Positions 53,775-61,255 of a stretch of DNA of 64,000 nucleotides are shown here, in pieces (the stretch's first letter is position 1; the number at the start of each line of letters is the position of its first letter). The stretch is from Herbaspirillum rhizosphaerae (GTDB taxonomy: Bacteria > Pseudomonadota > Gammaproteobacteria > Burkholderiales > Burkholderiaceae_D), in NCBI RefSeq assembly GCF_001189965.1, contig NZ_LFLU01000008.1, positions 62,001 through 126,000 on the forward strand. Direction: 5' to 3'. The translations under genes and the position numbers were made by a program. The notes beneath the pieces were generated by a model that was given only the letters and a program-made list of their open reading frames with translations, did no database searches and had not been told where the DNA came from.

Positions 53775-54461
53775 TTACAGATAGCTCAGTTCCAGCGTCG
53801 CCGATCCGTCCAGTACGACTTCTTGCGAGAGCGCGAGATTTTCCGGTCTGTCGATATAAGGCTGTACGGTGATGGTGCCGACGATGTTCTGATATGCGCC
53901 GATGGTGCCCGCGCCTGCCGCTCCCCAGGAAAAGCTTCGTCCCTTGGCCACCACGCCGCTGCTTGTGGTTTGCCAGGTGGCACCATTGTCCGAGGAAGCA
54001 AACAGCTGTACCGCTGCGTAGTCGCCCGTATATGAACCCGGCCGCAAGGTAATCGTGTAGCCGCCGATTTTCTTGCCCGAAGCGACGCCAAGCCCGTAGT
54101 TGAATGCATCGTTCAGGTTGCCGTCTCCGGAGCCTGCGGCAACGATGCCGGCGACAATTGATCCGCCGCGATTGTCGATGACCTTCAAACTGATTTTTGC
54201 CGAAGCGTCGCATCCGATGCTCAGGGACAGCGAGCGTGTCGGCAGCGCGGTAATGCCGCCTGATTTCAGGATGCCGGCGGGCATCGCGCCGTAGTCGGCA
54301 ACGCCGCCGCCCGACAGGATAGGCGTGCAGGCCACCGGCGTCACGGTGCTGACGACGGTCAGGTCGACCGTGGCCGCCTGCAATTGAGCATCCGACAGGC
54401 AGAACAAGCAGGCGATGCCGGCGGCGATATATCGAATGCGGATGGAAGCGATCTTTGTCAT
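53775..54461 (-). CDS. DUF1120 protein 2, first gene of the chaperone-usher operon
   Basis: 228-residue exported DUF1120 protein. The signal peptide ends near LQAAT (residue 31). Cysteines sit in TPVACTPILSGGG and SLSIGCDASAK; KVIDNRGGS and the end LDGSATLELSYL match the family. As the first gene of a chaperone-usher operon it is in the usual major-pilin position, which is the strongest local evidence that DUF1120 proteins are pilins. Its N-terminus and promoter region differ from the repeat-block copies, so it is regulated separately. Confidence 0.85.
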   Translation of the reverse strand: MTKIASIRIRYIAAGIACLFCLSDAQLQAATVDLTVVSTVTPVACTPILSGGGVADYGAMPAGILKSGGITALPTRSLSLSIGCDASAKISLKVIDNRGGSIVAGIVAAGSGDGNLNDAFNYGLGVASGKKIGGYTITLRPGSYTGDYAAVQLFASSDNGATWQTTSSGVVAKGRSFSWGAAGAGTIGAYQNIVGTITVQPYIDRPENLALSQEVVLDGSATLELSYL

Positions 54462-54868
54462 TGCATTTTTGGTCGGCTGAGGGGTGTGCAGGATACGGCT
54501 GCCGTGGCAGCACTCAGTCGCACAAGCCAGCCAGAGCCTGGCGTAGCGCCACAGGTGATCATGATGTCGGCGATCATCTTCACTTGGTCCTTCCCTTCGT
54601 CATGCAACGGCAGCGTTGCCTGCCGCGCGCGCATTTGTTTATGAATTGTTATCGGGAGCTGGAATCATCATACGAGCTTGGTTTCCTGCCGATGCCGCGA
54701 AATACACTGCTTATACGGGTCTTTTTCCGATAAGGGCAACGATAAGGCGGGGAGGATGCCGCCGGAAGCAGTTCGGCGCCGGCTTGGTCGCCGTAACGGC
54801 ATCGGCACAGCCGGATTGCGAAGCCCGCCATTGACGACAGGCGGGCTTTCAGGGGCGGAGTGAAACGA
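54462..54868. other. 407-base region upstream of the fimbrial operon
   Basis: Holds the promoter region of the chaperone-usher operon (next to 54461) and the terminator of DUF1120 gene 3 (54821-54848). Open frames here have no ribosome sites or recognisable sequence. Confidence 0.5.
54821..54848 (-). terminator. hairpin after DUF1120 gene 3
   Basis: Arms AAGCCCGCC (54821-54829) and GGCGGGCTT (54840-54848), 10-base loop. It is the same arm sequence as at 48781 and 56622 but with no long T-run. It lies about 20 bases after the stop of DUF1120 gene 3. Confidence 0.65.
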
Positions 54869-55537
54869 TTACAGGTATTGCACTTCGATGGTCGCCGAAC
54901 CATCCAGAGGAACGTCACCTGTCAGATCCAGGTTGGAAGTCTTGTCGATGACGGCTTGTACAGCGATGGTGCCGGTCATTGTCTTATAAGCGCTTGGAAC
55001 GATGGTGCCGGCGGTGGCAAAAGAGAGGCGACCTGTTCCATTGCTGTACAAATTACCACCACCTGACCTTTTCCAGGTGTTGTCATTCAACAGGTCATAG
55101 ATCAAATCGGGAGTTGTGCCATCTGCAGTGAAAGAGCCTTGAGGCATGCGAATCTTGTATGCGCCAACTTTCTTGCCGCCGACAGTGCCGAGACCGTACG
55201 CATAGTTATCTACAAACCCAGCACCAGCTGCTGCCAGTACGCCGGGAGCGACAGACGCGCTACGATTATCGATTGCGCGGACCGCAACTTTGGTTGCTGC
55301 ATCGCAAGTGACGCTGAAGGGGACGCTTTTCTCAGCCAGAACGGTTGGCGCTGTTGCGCTCAGAGAGGTTGGGGGAATCACGCCGTAGTCGACGGTGCCG
55401 CCGCCGGTGAAGCTTGGCGTGCAGGCAGCGGGACGAATGACGCCGGTGACTTTGAGTTCGGTGGTGGTGGCTGCGTGGGTCAGGGCGGAAGCCAGCAGGG
55501 TGGAAGTCAGTGCAGCGAGGGTGATGAGCTTGTTCAT
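54869..55537 (-). CDS. DUF1120 pilin-like protein 3
   Basis: 222-residue exported DUF1120 protein. Residues 1-48 are identical to copy 1 (signal peptide, TELKVTGVIRPAACTPSF). After the second cysteine (FSVTCDAATK) the middle differs markedly, for example GSFTADGTTPDLIYDLLNDN. The tail returns to LDLTGDVPLDGSATIEVQYL, matching copies 5 and 6. This conserved-variable-conserved pattern suggests surface-exposed variation within a common assembly frame. It has its own copy of the 264-bp promoter block and its own terminator. Confidence 0.85.
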   Translation of the reverse strand: MNKLITLAALTSTLLASALTHAATTTELKVTGVIRPAACTPSFTGGGTVDYGVIPPTSLSATAPTVLAEKSVPFSVTCDAATKVAVRAIDNRSASVAPGVLAAAGAGFVDNYAYGLGTVGGKKVGAYKIRMPQGSFTADGTTPDLIYDLLNDNTWKRSGGGNLYSNGTGRLSFATAGTIVPSAYKTMTGTIAVQAVIDKTSNLDLTGDVPLDGSATIEVQYL

Positions 55538-55637
55538 GGTCGTCGTCTTTAATCGGTTTGTTTGAAATGGTTTCGTGTTTCAGTGAAGCCATTGTCGCGA
55601 TTTGAGCTCGGCGTTTATATGAGAAAACTCTCAAAAA
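55374..55637 (-). repeat. 264-bp repeat block, copy B
   Basis: Promoter, leader and 5' coding region of DUF1120 gene 3, about 95% identical to copy A by eye and indel-free. It includes the TGAGA-N4-TCTCA element at 55620-55633 and TATAAA at 55619-55614 on the minus strand. Confidence 0.85.
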
Positions 55638-55966
55638 TAGTCGTGACTGAATGGATTTTTGTTGTTTATTTCTAAAATAATTCCATGGATTTCATCAATA
55701 AATTACGTGGTGATGGCAGCACGCTCTGGTGAATCGAGAAACATCATGTCATCAGCGCAACGCCTGCCAATGTCGCTATCGTGGCGACAATCAGGGCTTG
55801 GCGTCGTGTCGGCGCCGCTCGCGATGTAGACTTATTTCGATAATATTTATTAATTGAATTGTATTTTTCATATAAATATTTTTATATTCCGTTAGCATGC
55901 AAGGGTGAGAATAAACACGACCAGCGTCCGATTCACGCACGCTGGTCGCGCCTCTGAGAGGGAGTA
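55538..55966. other. AT-rich divergent region between DUF1120 genes 3 and 4
   Basis: 429 bases without a gene, between divergent pilin-like genes. It carries repeat block B on one side. On the other lies a very AT-rich stretch (about 55835-55900), the likely promoter of the plus-strand DUF1120 gene, followed by a 5'-UTR hairpin at 55918-55948. Confidence 0.6.
55918..55948 (+). promoter_or_regulatory. 5'-UTR hairpin of DUF1120 gene 4
   Basis: Perfect 10-bp arms CGACCAGCGT (55918-55927) and ACGCTGGTCG (55939-55948), 11-base loop, ending about seven bases before the GAGAGGGAG ribosome site. It may be a translational control element, or an old terminator if transcription starts upstream. Confidence 0.5.
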
Positions 55967-56623
55967 ATGTTCAAGAGTTGGATTGCGTGTCTGTTGTTGC
56001 TGGGAAGTTTTTCGCCGGTGGTATGGGCGGGAGACCTCATGGAGTTGCGAGTCGTCGGCCGCATTGTTCCGGAGGCCTGCGTGCCGGCGGTTTCCGACGG
56101 CGGCATCGTGCGCTATGGCAATTTCCCGGAAGACGCACGCCTGCCCGACAGCACCACCGTTCTGGGTAAAAAGACCATGACGCTCTCGGTATCCTGCAGT
56201 TTCAATGCCAATCTGGCGATCAGGATCATCGACAATCGCCGCAAAACGGCACCGGTCCGCCGGCTGGTGGTGGCCAACAGGAGTTACAGCGACGCTTATC
56301 ATTTTGGACTGGGGCGACCGACGGAGGACAGCGGCGGCTATCTGATGGCGTTTGAATCTTCGGGAGCGGAGCGTGGTGCGGCCACCTTCCTTGAGTCGAA
56401 CCCAAAGAACCCATCCCCTCGTTGGGAGTTGATGAAAGACAACTTCATCAAGAAAAATACGCTGTATACCTGGGCACAGCATGGCGCAGTCGCGACAACA
56501 GGAAGCAAAAGCTTTCAGGCCGACCTGAGTTTGCAAACGGTAGTCCAGGGCGAGCAGAACCGGGCTGACAAAGGCTCGGCTGATCTGGATGGATCGGTGA
56601 CGCTGGAGCTGCTCTATCTCTAA
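55967..56623 (+). CDS. DUF1120 pilin-like protein 4 (opposite strand)
   Basis: 218-residue exported DUF1120 protein, the only family member here on the plus strand. The signal peptide ends near VVWAG (residue 22). Cysteines are in VPEACVPAVSDGG and LSVSCSFNAN; IRIIDNRRK and the end LDGSVTLELLYL keep the family pattern, with tyrosine penultimate. It is the most divergent copy, with more charged residues in the centre. GAGAGGGAG precedes the ATG. Its reversed orientation means it is independently transcribed. It shares a bidirectional terminator with gene 5. Confidence 0.82.
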   Translation: MFKSWIACLLLLGSFSPVVWAGDLMELRVVGRIVPEACVPAVSDGGIVRYGNFPEDARLPDSTTVLGKKTMTLSVSCSFNANLAIRIIDNRRKTAPVRRLVVANRSYSDAYHFGLGRPTEDSGGYLMAFESSGAERGAATFLESNPKNPSPRWELMKDNFIKKNTLYTWAQHGAVATTGSKSFQADLSLQTVVQGEQNRADKGSADLDGSVTLELLYL

Positions 56624-56650
56624 AGCCCGCCACCCACACAAGGCGGGTTT
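56622..56650. terminator. bidirectional hairpin between convergent DUF1120 genes 4 and 5
   Basis: Arms AAAGCCCGCC (56622-56631) and GGCGGGTTT (56642-56650), with one G-T pair. The left arm overlaps the stop codon of gene 4, and gene 5 ends 19 bases to the right. It is the third occurrence of the AAGCCCGCC arm in this locus. Confidence 0.65.
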
Positions 56651-56668
56651 CCCGGGCGGGATCCACAA

Positions 56669-57346
56669 TCAAAGGTATTGCACTTCGAGGGTAATTGAGC
56701 CGTCCAGAGGCATGTCGCCGGTCAGGTCCAGGTTCGATGCCTTGTCGATGACCGCCTGGATGCTCAAGGTGCCTGCGATGGTTTTATAGGCGCCTGGGGT
56801 TGTCGTGCCGACGGCGGCAAACGATTTGCGGGAAGACCAGTTGTTGAGGAAAGCGCCGCGGTTTGAACGGGTCCACACGCCTGCAGCAGCGGTTTCCTGG
56901 ATGACGTCGACCAGGGCGCCGTCGGCAGTCACGCTGCCCTGTATCAATCGAACGACGTGGGTACCGATTTTTTTGCCGCCGACGGTGCCCAAACCGAATG
57001 CATGGTTATCGTCAAAGGCTGCGCCGCCCGAGTTTGCATCGGCGGCCAGGCCGGCAACGACCGAGGTTTTGCGGTTGTCGGTTGCGCGGATCGCGATTCT
57101 GGTTGCAGCATCGCAGGTGACGCTGAATGGCACAGTCTTTTGCGCCAGCGGGGTTGGTGCAGACGGATTCAGGGATTTGGGCGGAAGTACCCCGTAGTCG
57201 ACCGTGCTGCCGCCTGCGAAGCTCGGCGTACAGGCGGCCGGGCGGATGACGCCGGTGACTTTGAGCTCCGTGGTGGCCGCCGCGTGAGTCAGCCCGGAAG
57301 CCAGCAGCGAACAAGTTACCGTGGCGACGATGGTGCGCTTTTTCAT
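56669..57346 (-). CDS. DUF1120 pilin-like protein 5
   Basis: 225-residue exported DUF1120 protein. It starts MKKRTIVATVTCSLLASGLTH, a different signal peptide from copies 1, 3 and 6, but rejoins them at TTELKVTGVIRPAACTPSF. The second cysteine is in FSVTCDAATR; the middle is unique (GSVTADGALVDVIQETAAAG), and the tail LDLTGDMPLDGSITLEVQYL is conserved. The ATG at 57346 is preferred over an upstream codon five residues earlier. It lies 51 bases after gene 6 with no terminator between, so the two are probably cotranscribed from the gene 6 promoter. Confidence 0.85.
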   Translation of the reverse strand: MKKRTIVATVTCSLLASGLTHAAATTELKVTGVIRPAACTPSFAGGSTVDYGVLPPKSLNPSAPTPLAQKTVPFSVTCDAATRIAIRATDNRKTSVVAGLAADANSGGAAFDDNHAFGLGTVGGKKIGTHVVRLIQGSVTADGALVDVIQETAAAGVWTRSNRGAFLNNWSSRKSFAAVGTTTPGAYKTIAGTLSIQAVIDKASNLDLTGDMPLDGSITLEVQYL

Positions 57347-57397
57347 GGAGTGTTCCTGCAATCAGTTTGAAATGGTGTTGTGCGGCAGTCAAACCGG

Positions 57398-58075
57398 TTA
57401 CAGGTATTGCACTTCGATAGTTGCCGAGCCATCCAGAGGGACATCGCCGGTCAGATCGAGATTGGCTTTTTTGTCGATGACGGGGTGGATGTAGAGGTTG
57501 CCGCTGACGGACTTGTAAGAGCCAGGGGCCGTTGTACCCAGAGGGGCAAAGGATTTACGCAGGCTGCCGTCATTGGCGAAATAACTGACGGTGGAACCAG
57601 AGTTCGCCCAGACACCTGCATTGCTGGTGTTGTCAGACAAAATAGAGGGTGCGGCCCCGTCGGCCAGGAGCGCAGTCGTACTGATGCGGATGATATAGGC
57701 GCCTACTTTTTTGCCGGCCACGGTGCCCAGGCCGAATGCCAGATTGTCGCCGGGGGTGGTCGGCAATACTGCTGCGACGCCTGGGGCAATAGAAGTTTTG
57801 CGATTATCGAGAGCACGAATGGCGACCTTGGTGCTTGCATCGCAGGTGATGGTGAAGGGGATATGTTTGCCTGCCAAGGGGGTTGCCGCCGTATCGCTCA
57901 GCGTATTGGGAGGAATCACGCCGAAGTCGACGGTGCCGCCGCCGGTGAAACTTGGCGTGCAGGCAGCGGGGCGAATGACGCCGGTGACTTTGAGTTCGGT
58001 GGTGGTGGCTGCGTGGGCCAGGGCGGAAACCAGCAGGGTGGAAGTCAGTGCAGCGAAGGTGATGAGCTTGTTCAT
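57398..58075 (-). CDS. DUF1120 pilin-like protein 6
   Basis: 225-residue exported DUF1120 protein with the shared signal peptide (few changes, e.g. LAHAA) and TELKVTGVIRPAACTPSF. The second cysteine is in FTITCDASTK; AIRALDNRKTS and the end VPLDGSATIEVQYL are conserved, while the central 100 residues differ from all other copies. It is driven by repeat block C, in which the operator-like inverted repeat has one mismatch. Gene 5 follows 51 bases downstream. Confidence 0.85.
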   Translation of the reverse strand: MNKLITFAALTSTLLVSALAHAATTTELKVTGVIRPAACTPSFTGGGTVDFGVIPPNTLSDTAATPLAGKHIPFTITCDASTKVAIRALDNRKTSIAPGVAAVLPTTPGDNLAFGLGTVAGKKVGAYIIRISTTALLADGAAPSILSDNTSNAGVWANSGSTVSYFANDGSLRKSFAPLGTTAPGSYKSVSGNLYIHPVIDKKANLDLTGDVPLDGSATIEVQYL

Positions 58076-58175
58076 GATCGTCGTCCTTAATCGGTTTGTT
58101 GAAAATGGTTTCGTGTTTCAGTGAAGCCATTGTCGCGATTCGGGGACGTCGTTTATATAAGAAAAGTCTCAAAAA
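57912..58175 (-). repeat. 264-bp repeat block, copy C
   Basis: Promoter, leader and 5' coding region of DUF1120 gene 6. It has the same length as copies A and B but more substitutions. TATAAA lies at 58157-58152 on the minus strand, and the adjacent repeat reads TGAGA-N4-TCTTA, so its symmetry is broken. Confidence 0.8.
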
Positions 58176-58385
58176 TAATTGATATTAATGCTTGGAAAAT
58201 AATTGTTTTAAATTGCAAATAATTGCATTTTATATACGGTGAATTGCCGTTTTCAAATGTCGGCTTTGTGTTCTTAACCGTCGTTTGAGCCAGTCGGCGC
58301 GGATTTTATGCCTTGGCTCGACGGTATTTCCCTTGCATGCAATTGCCCTGCTTTCAGGGGCCGGGCAATTGCATGAAGTTTAGGA
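58076..58385. other. 310-base region between DUF1120 gene 6 and phnX
   Basis: Contains the promoter end of repeat block C, an AT-rich stretch at about 58175-58250, and a 13-bp perfect hairpin at 58336-58375 near the phnX stop. No gene seen. Confidence 0.55.
58336..58375 (-). terminator. 13-bp perfect hairpin after phnX
   Basis: Arms CATGCAATTGCCC (58336-58348) and GGGCAATTGCATG (58363-58375), 14-base loop, about 10 bases after the phnX stop. There is no T-run on either side, so termination would be atypical. It may be an mRNA 3'-end stabiliser. Confidence 0.5.
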
Positions 58386-59213
58386 TCAAGGACGTTCGCC
58401 GGCCTTCAGTCGTTCCGCAATCTGTTCCACCACGCCAGGCAGATCGGCGACGGAGTCGATCACGTAGTGTGCGCCGGCGTCGCGCAGGCGCATTTCGGCC
58501 AGGGTCTTGAGCGCGGTGATTTCTTCCGGCGACAGTTGCGCCAGTTCCGCCCGGGTGCAGCCGACTTCGTTGCCGGACAGGGACAGGCCGACGGTCCACA
58601 TGCCGGCGTTGATGCCTTCTTCGATGCCGGGCGTGGTGTCGTCGACCTTGATGCAGGCGGCGACGTTGCCGATCTTCAGCGCCAGCATGTTGGCCAGCGC
58701 CATGTAGGGGCCTGGACGGCCGCCTGCCGGCAGTTCATCGCCGGCGATGACGTGGTCGGGCTGGATGCCTTCGGCTGCGGCCAGGGGCAGCAGCACGTCC
58801 AGCACCTGGCGCGGATAGCCGGAGCAGGAGCCGATTTTCAGGCCGCGTTGGCGCAGCCAGGCCAGCGTCTGCTGCACGCCGTCGATAGGCTGGGAATATT
58901 CACCGACCTTGGCGATCTGCATCGGCATGAAGCGTGCATAGATGGCGTCGACATCGGCGTCGGTCGGCAACTGGCCGTGATGTTCTTTCCATTGGCGCGC
59001 GATGTCGGGATTGTCGAGCAGGGTGCGGATGTGCTGCCACTTGGACAGGCCCATCGGTCCGCGCGCCTGCTTGAGCGAGATGTTCATGTCGAAGCTCTTG
59101 AAGGCGTCGACGAAGATCTGCGTCGGCGCCAGCGAGCCGAAGTCGACCAGCGTGCCGGCCCAGTCGAAGATGACGGCCTGGAGCTCTTTGGGAGCGGTGC
59201 TTGTACGGGGCAT
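58386..59213 (-). CDS. phnX: phosphonoacetaldehyde hydrolase
   Basis: 275-residue HAD-superfamily enzyme that cleaves the C-P bond of phosphonoacetaldehyde to acetaldehyde and phosphate. The nucleophile aspartate is in VIFDWAGTLVDFGS, the Schiff-base lysine in ARGPMGLSKWQHI, and KVDDTTPGIEEGINAGMW is the HAD motif IV region typical of PhnX. The start at 59213 has AAAGGA at 59225-59220; the in-frame GTG at 59234 overlaps the dehydrogenase gene and is less likely. It ends the phnDCE-dehydrogenase-phnX operon. Confidence 0.95.
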   Translation of the reverse strand: MPRTSTAPKELQAVIFDWAGTLVDFGSLAPTQIFVDAFKSFDMNISLKQARGPMGLSKWQHIRTLLDNPDIARQWKEHHGQLPTDADVDAIYARFMPMQIAKVGEYSQPIDGVQQTLAWLRQRGLKIGSCSGYPRQVLDVLLPLAAAEGIQPDHVIAGDELPAGGRPGPYMALANMLALKIGNVAACIKVDDTTPGIEEGINAGMWTVGLSLSGNEVGCTRAELAQLSPEEITALKTLAEMRLRDAGAHYVIDSVADLPGVVEQIAERLKAGERP

Positions 59214-59230
59214 GGATATTCCTTTCTGGT

Positions 59231-60358
59231 TCACGGATGGATGGCGTGGAGTACGGCGCCGGTGTCTTTGGTGTCTTTTGCTGCAGCAATGAAATTGCGT
59301 CCGCGCGGCCCTTGCAACGCACGCTGCACCAGCGCCTCCCAGGCGTCGGCGACGCCGTAATGCGCCGGGTCGGTGCTTACGCCCAGGCCTTCGAGGAAGC
59401 CGGATAAATTATCGATGGCTTCCTGTGCATCGGCGGCGCCGAAAATATCCAGCAGCAGGGCATCCACATCGTCAGCATTGCCGAAGGCCAGCGCCATCAC
59501 ATGCGGCAGCGAAAACGAGCAGGCGATGCCGTGGGTGACGCCGTGGTGCAGCGTGATGTCATAGGATAGCGAATGGGCCAGCGCCGTCTTGGTATTGGAA
59601 AACGCCAGGCCGGCTTGCAGTGCGGCCACCGCCATGCGTTCGCGCAGCGGCAGGTCGCGCGGATGTTGCAGCAAGGCGGGCAGCGTGTCGACGATGCTGC
59701 GCGCAGCCGTCGCTGCCAGGCTGGCGGAGACCGGATTGCGGTTGACGTTCCAGATCGACTCCAGCGCATGCGAAAGCGCATCGAGTCCGCTGGCCAGCGT
59801 CATGTCCTGCGGCAGGCTCAGCATCAGTTGCGGATCGATGATGGCGGCCTGCGGCCAGGTCCAGTCCTGATGCAGGGAATACTTGTTGCCTGCGGCAGCG
59901 TCCCAGATGGTGGCCCATGGCGTGACTTCGCTGCCGGTGCCGGCCGTGGTCGGGATGGCGATCAGGGTCTTGGCGCCGTCGCCGGACAGCGGCGCATTGT
60001 CGTGCAAATGAGAAAGCAATTCATCGAAGCGGCCGGAAGGCGTCTTGCCCAGCATGGCCTTGGCGCAATCGATCACGCTGCCGCCGCCGAAGGCGACGAT
60101 GCAGTCGACGTCGGCATGATCGCGCCAGACGCGCTCATACATCGCGGCAAGCCAGCTGACGTCCGGATTCGGTTGCACGGCGTTTTCGATGCCAGCCAGT
60201 TGGTCGCCGAGCAATGCGGTGATGCGCGCTTCCATCCCGAGCGCGGCGGCCTGGGGGAAGGTGATCAGCAGGGCGCGCCGGCCGTTCAGCAAGGTCGGCA
60301 ACTGCGCCAGACTGCCGCTGCCGGCCTGTACGGCGACCGGGTTGTGATAATTCCACAT
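59231..60358 (-). CDS. iron-containing alcohol dehydrogenase of a phosphonate operon
   Basis: 375-residue group III Fe-dependent alcohol dehydrogenase. The NAD(P) region is VAFGGGSVIDCAKAML, the IPTTAGTGSEVT motif follows, and metal ligands are expected in GLDALSHALES and HHGVTHGIACSFSLPH. Such enzymes beside phnX are known as phosphonate-associated Fe-ADH or phosphonoacetaldehyde reductases. With PhnX and the importer but no PhnW transaminase, I infer that it oxidises 2-hydroxyethylphosphonate to phosphonoacetaldehyde, feeding PhnX. The reverse, detoxifying direction is possible. It lies 45 bases after phnE and 17 bases before phnX. Confidence 0.88.
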   Translation of the reverse strand: MWNYHNPVAVQAGSGSLAQLPTLLNGRRALLITFPQAAALGMEARITALLGDQLAGIENAVQPNPDVSWLAAMYERVWRDHADVDCIVAFGGGSVIDCAKAMLGKTPSGRFDELLSHLHDNAPLSGDGAKTLIAIPTTAGTGSEVTPWATIWDAAAGNKYSLHQDWTWPQAAIIDPQLMLSLPQDMTLASGLDALSHALESIWNVNRNPVSASLAATAARSIVDTLPALLQHPRDLPLRERMAVAALQAGLAFSNTKTALAHSLSYDITLHHGVTHGIACSFSLPHVMALAFGNADDVDALLLDIFGAADAQEAIDNLSGFLEGLGVSTDPAHYGVADAWEALVQRALQGPRGRNFIAAAKDTKDTGAVLHAIHP

Positions 60359-60403
60359 GGAGTTCTTTACTAAAAAATGTGACTGAAAATTAATGCAGTT
60401 AAA

Positions 60404-61255
60404 TTAATGTACCTTGCCGTCCTGGATCATCTGGCGCAAACGGCTGGAGATGGTGTCGGCGATCACCACCATCAGCGTGACGACCACGATGCAGGTCGCA
60501 GTGTCCTGGTACTTGAACAGCTTGAGACTGTTGACCAGTTCGAAACCGAGACCGCCGGCGCCGACCATGCCGAGTACGGTGGCCTGGCGCAGGTTGACCT
60601 CGAAGCGATACAGCACGGTGGCGATCCAGGCCGTGATGACTTGCGGCAAGACGCCGAAGACGATCACCTGCAACGGACGGGCGCCGGTGGCGCGCAAGGC
60701 TTCCAGCGGGCCGTCGTCGATTTCCTCGATGCTTTCGGCGAAGAACTTGCCGACCATGCCGACGCCATGCAGCGCCAGCGCCAGCACGCCGGGGAAGGGG
60801 CCGAGACCGACGGCGGAGACGAACACCAGCGCCAGGATCAGTTCATTGATGCTGCGCGTGACGTTGAGCATCTGGCGCACGGCCTGATAGACGACCCGGT
60901 TGCGGTTGAGATTGCGCGCCGCGAGGAAGGACACCGGAATCGCGACGATGACGCCGAGCAGCGTGCCCCAGATGGCGATCTGGACGGTTTCGATGGCGGG
61001 GCCGACGAGATTGCCGAGGATTTTCCAGTTCGGCGGGAACGAGCGGCTCAGGAAGTCGCCGATCTGCGGCAAGCCGTTGGCCAGTTCGCTCCAGCTCAGT
61101 TGTGTGCCTTGCGCGCTCCACGTCAGGACGAAAGCGACGGCGGCGACGGCGGCGATGCACAGCAACCAGGAGCGCAGGGTCAGCGGGCGGGCGCCGGTCC
61201 AGACGTAGTCGTGATAACTGGCGCGGTCCATGTCGGTTTGCAGGGGGATGCTCAT
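60404..61255 (-). CDS. phnE: phosphonate ABC transporter permease
   Basis: 283-residue inner-membrane permease with about six helices and the binding-protein-dependent transport signature EALRATGARPLQVIVFGVLPQV near residue 180, the EAA-type loop that contacts the ATPase. N-terminal residues through GARPLTLRSW precede the first helix. It overlaps phnC by 4 bases and partners PhnC and PhnD for import of phosphonates. Confidence 0.95.
   Translation of the reverse strand: MSIPLQTDMDRASYHDYVWTGARPLTLRSWLLCIAAVAAVAFVLTWSAQGTQLSWSELANGLPQIGDFLSRSFPPNWKILGNLVGPAIETVQIAIWGTLLGVIVAIPVSFLAARNLNRNRVVYQAVRQMLNVTRSINELILALVFVSAVGLGPFPGVLALALHGVGMVGKFFAESIEEIDDGPLEALRATGARPLQVIVFGVLPQVITAWIATVLYRFEVNLRQATVLGMVGAGGLGFELVNSLKLFKYQDTATCIVVVTLMVVIADTISSRLRQMIQDGKVH

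Noticed and set aside
49239..58172. A second conserved open frame in all three repeat blocks starting with MASLKHETISNKP-like sequence, running from the leader into the DUF1120 gene in another frame.
   Set aside because: It is preserved only because the DNA block is nearly identical. It has no consistent ribosome site, and beyond the block it follows the codon pattern of the DUF1120 frame.
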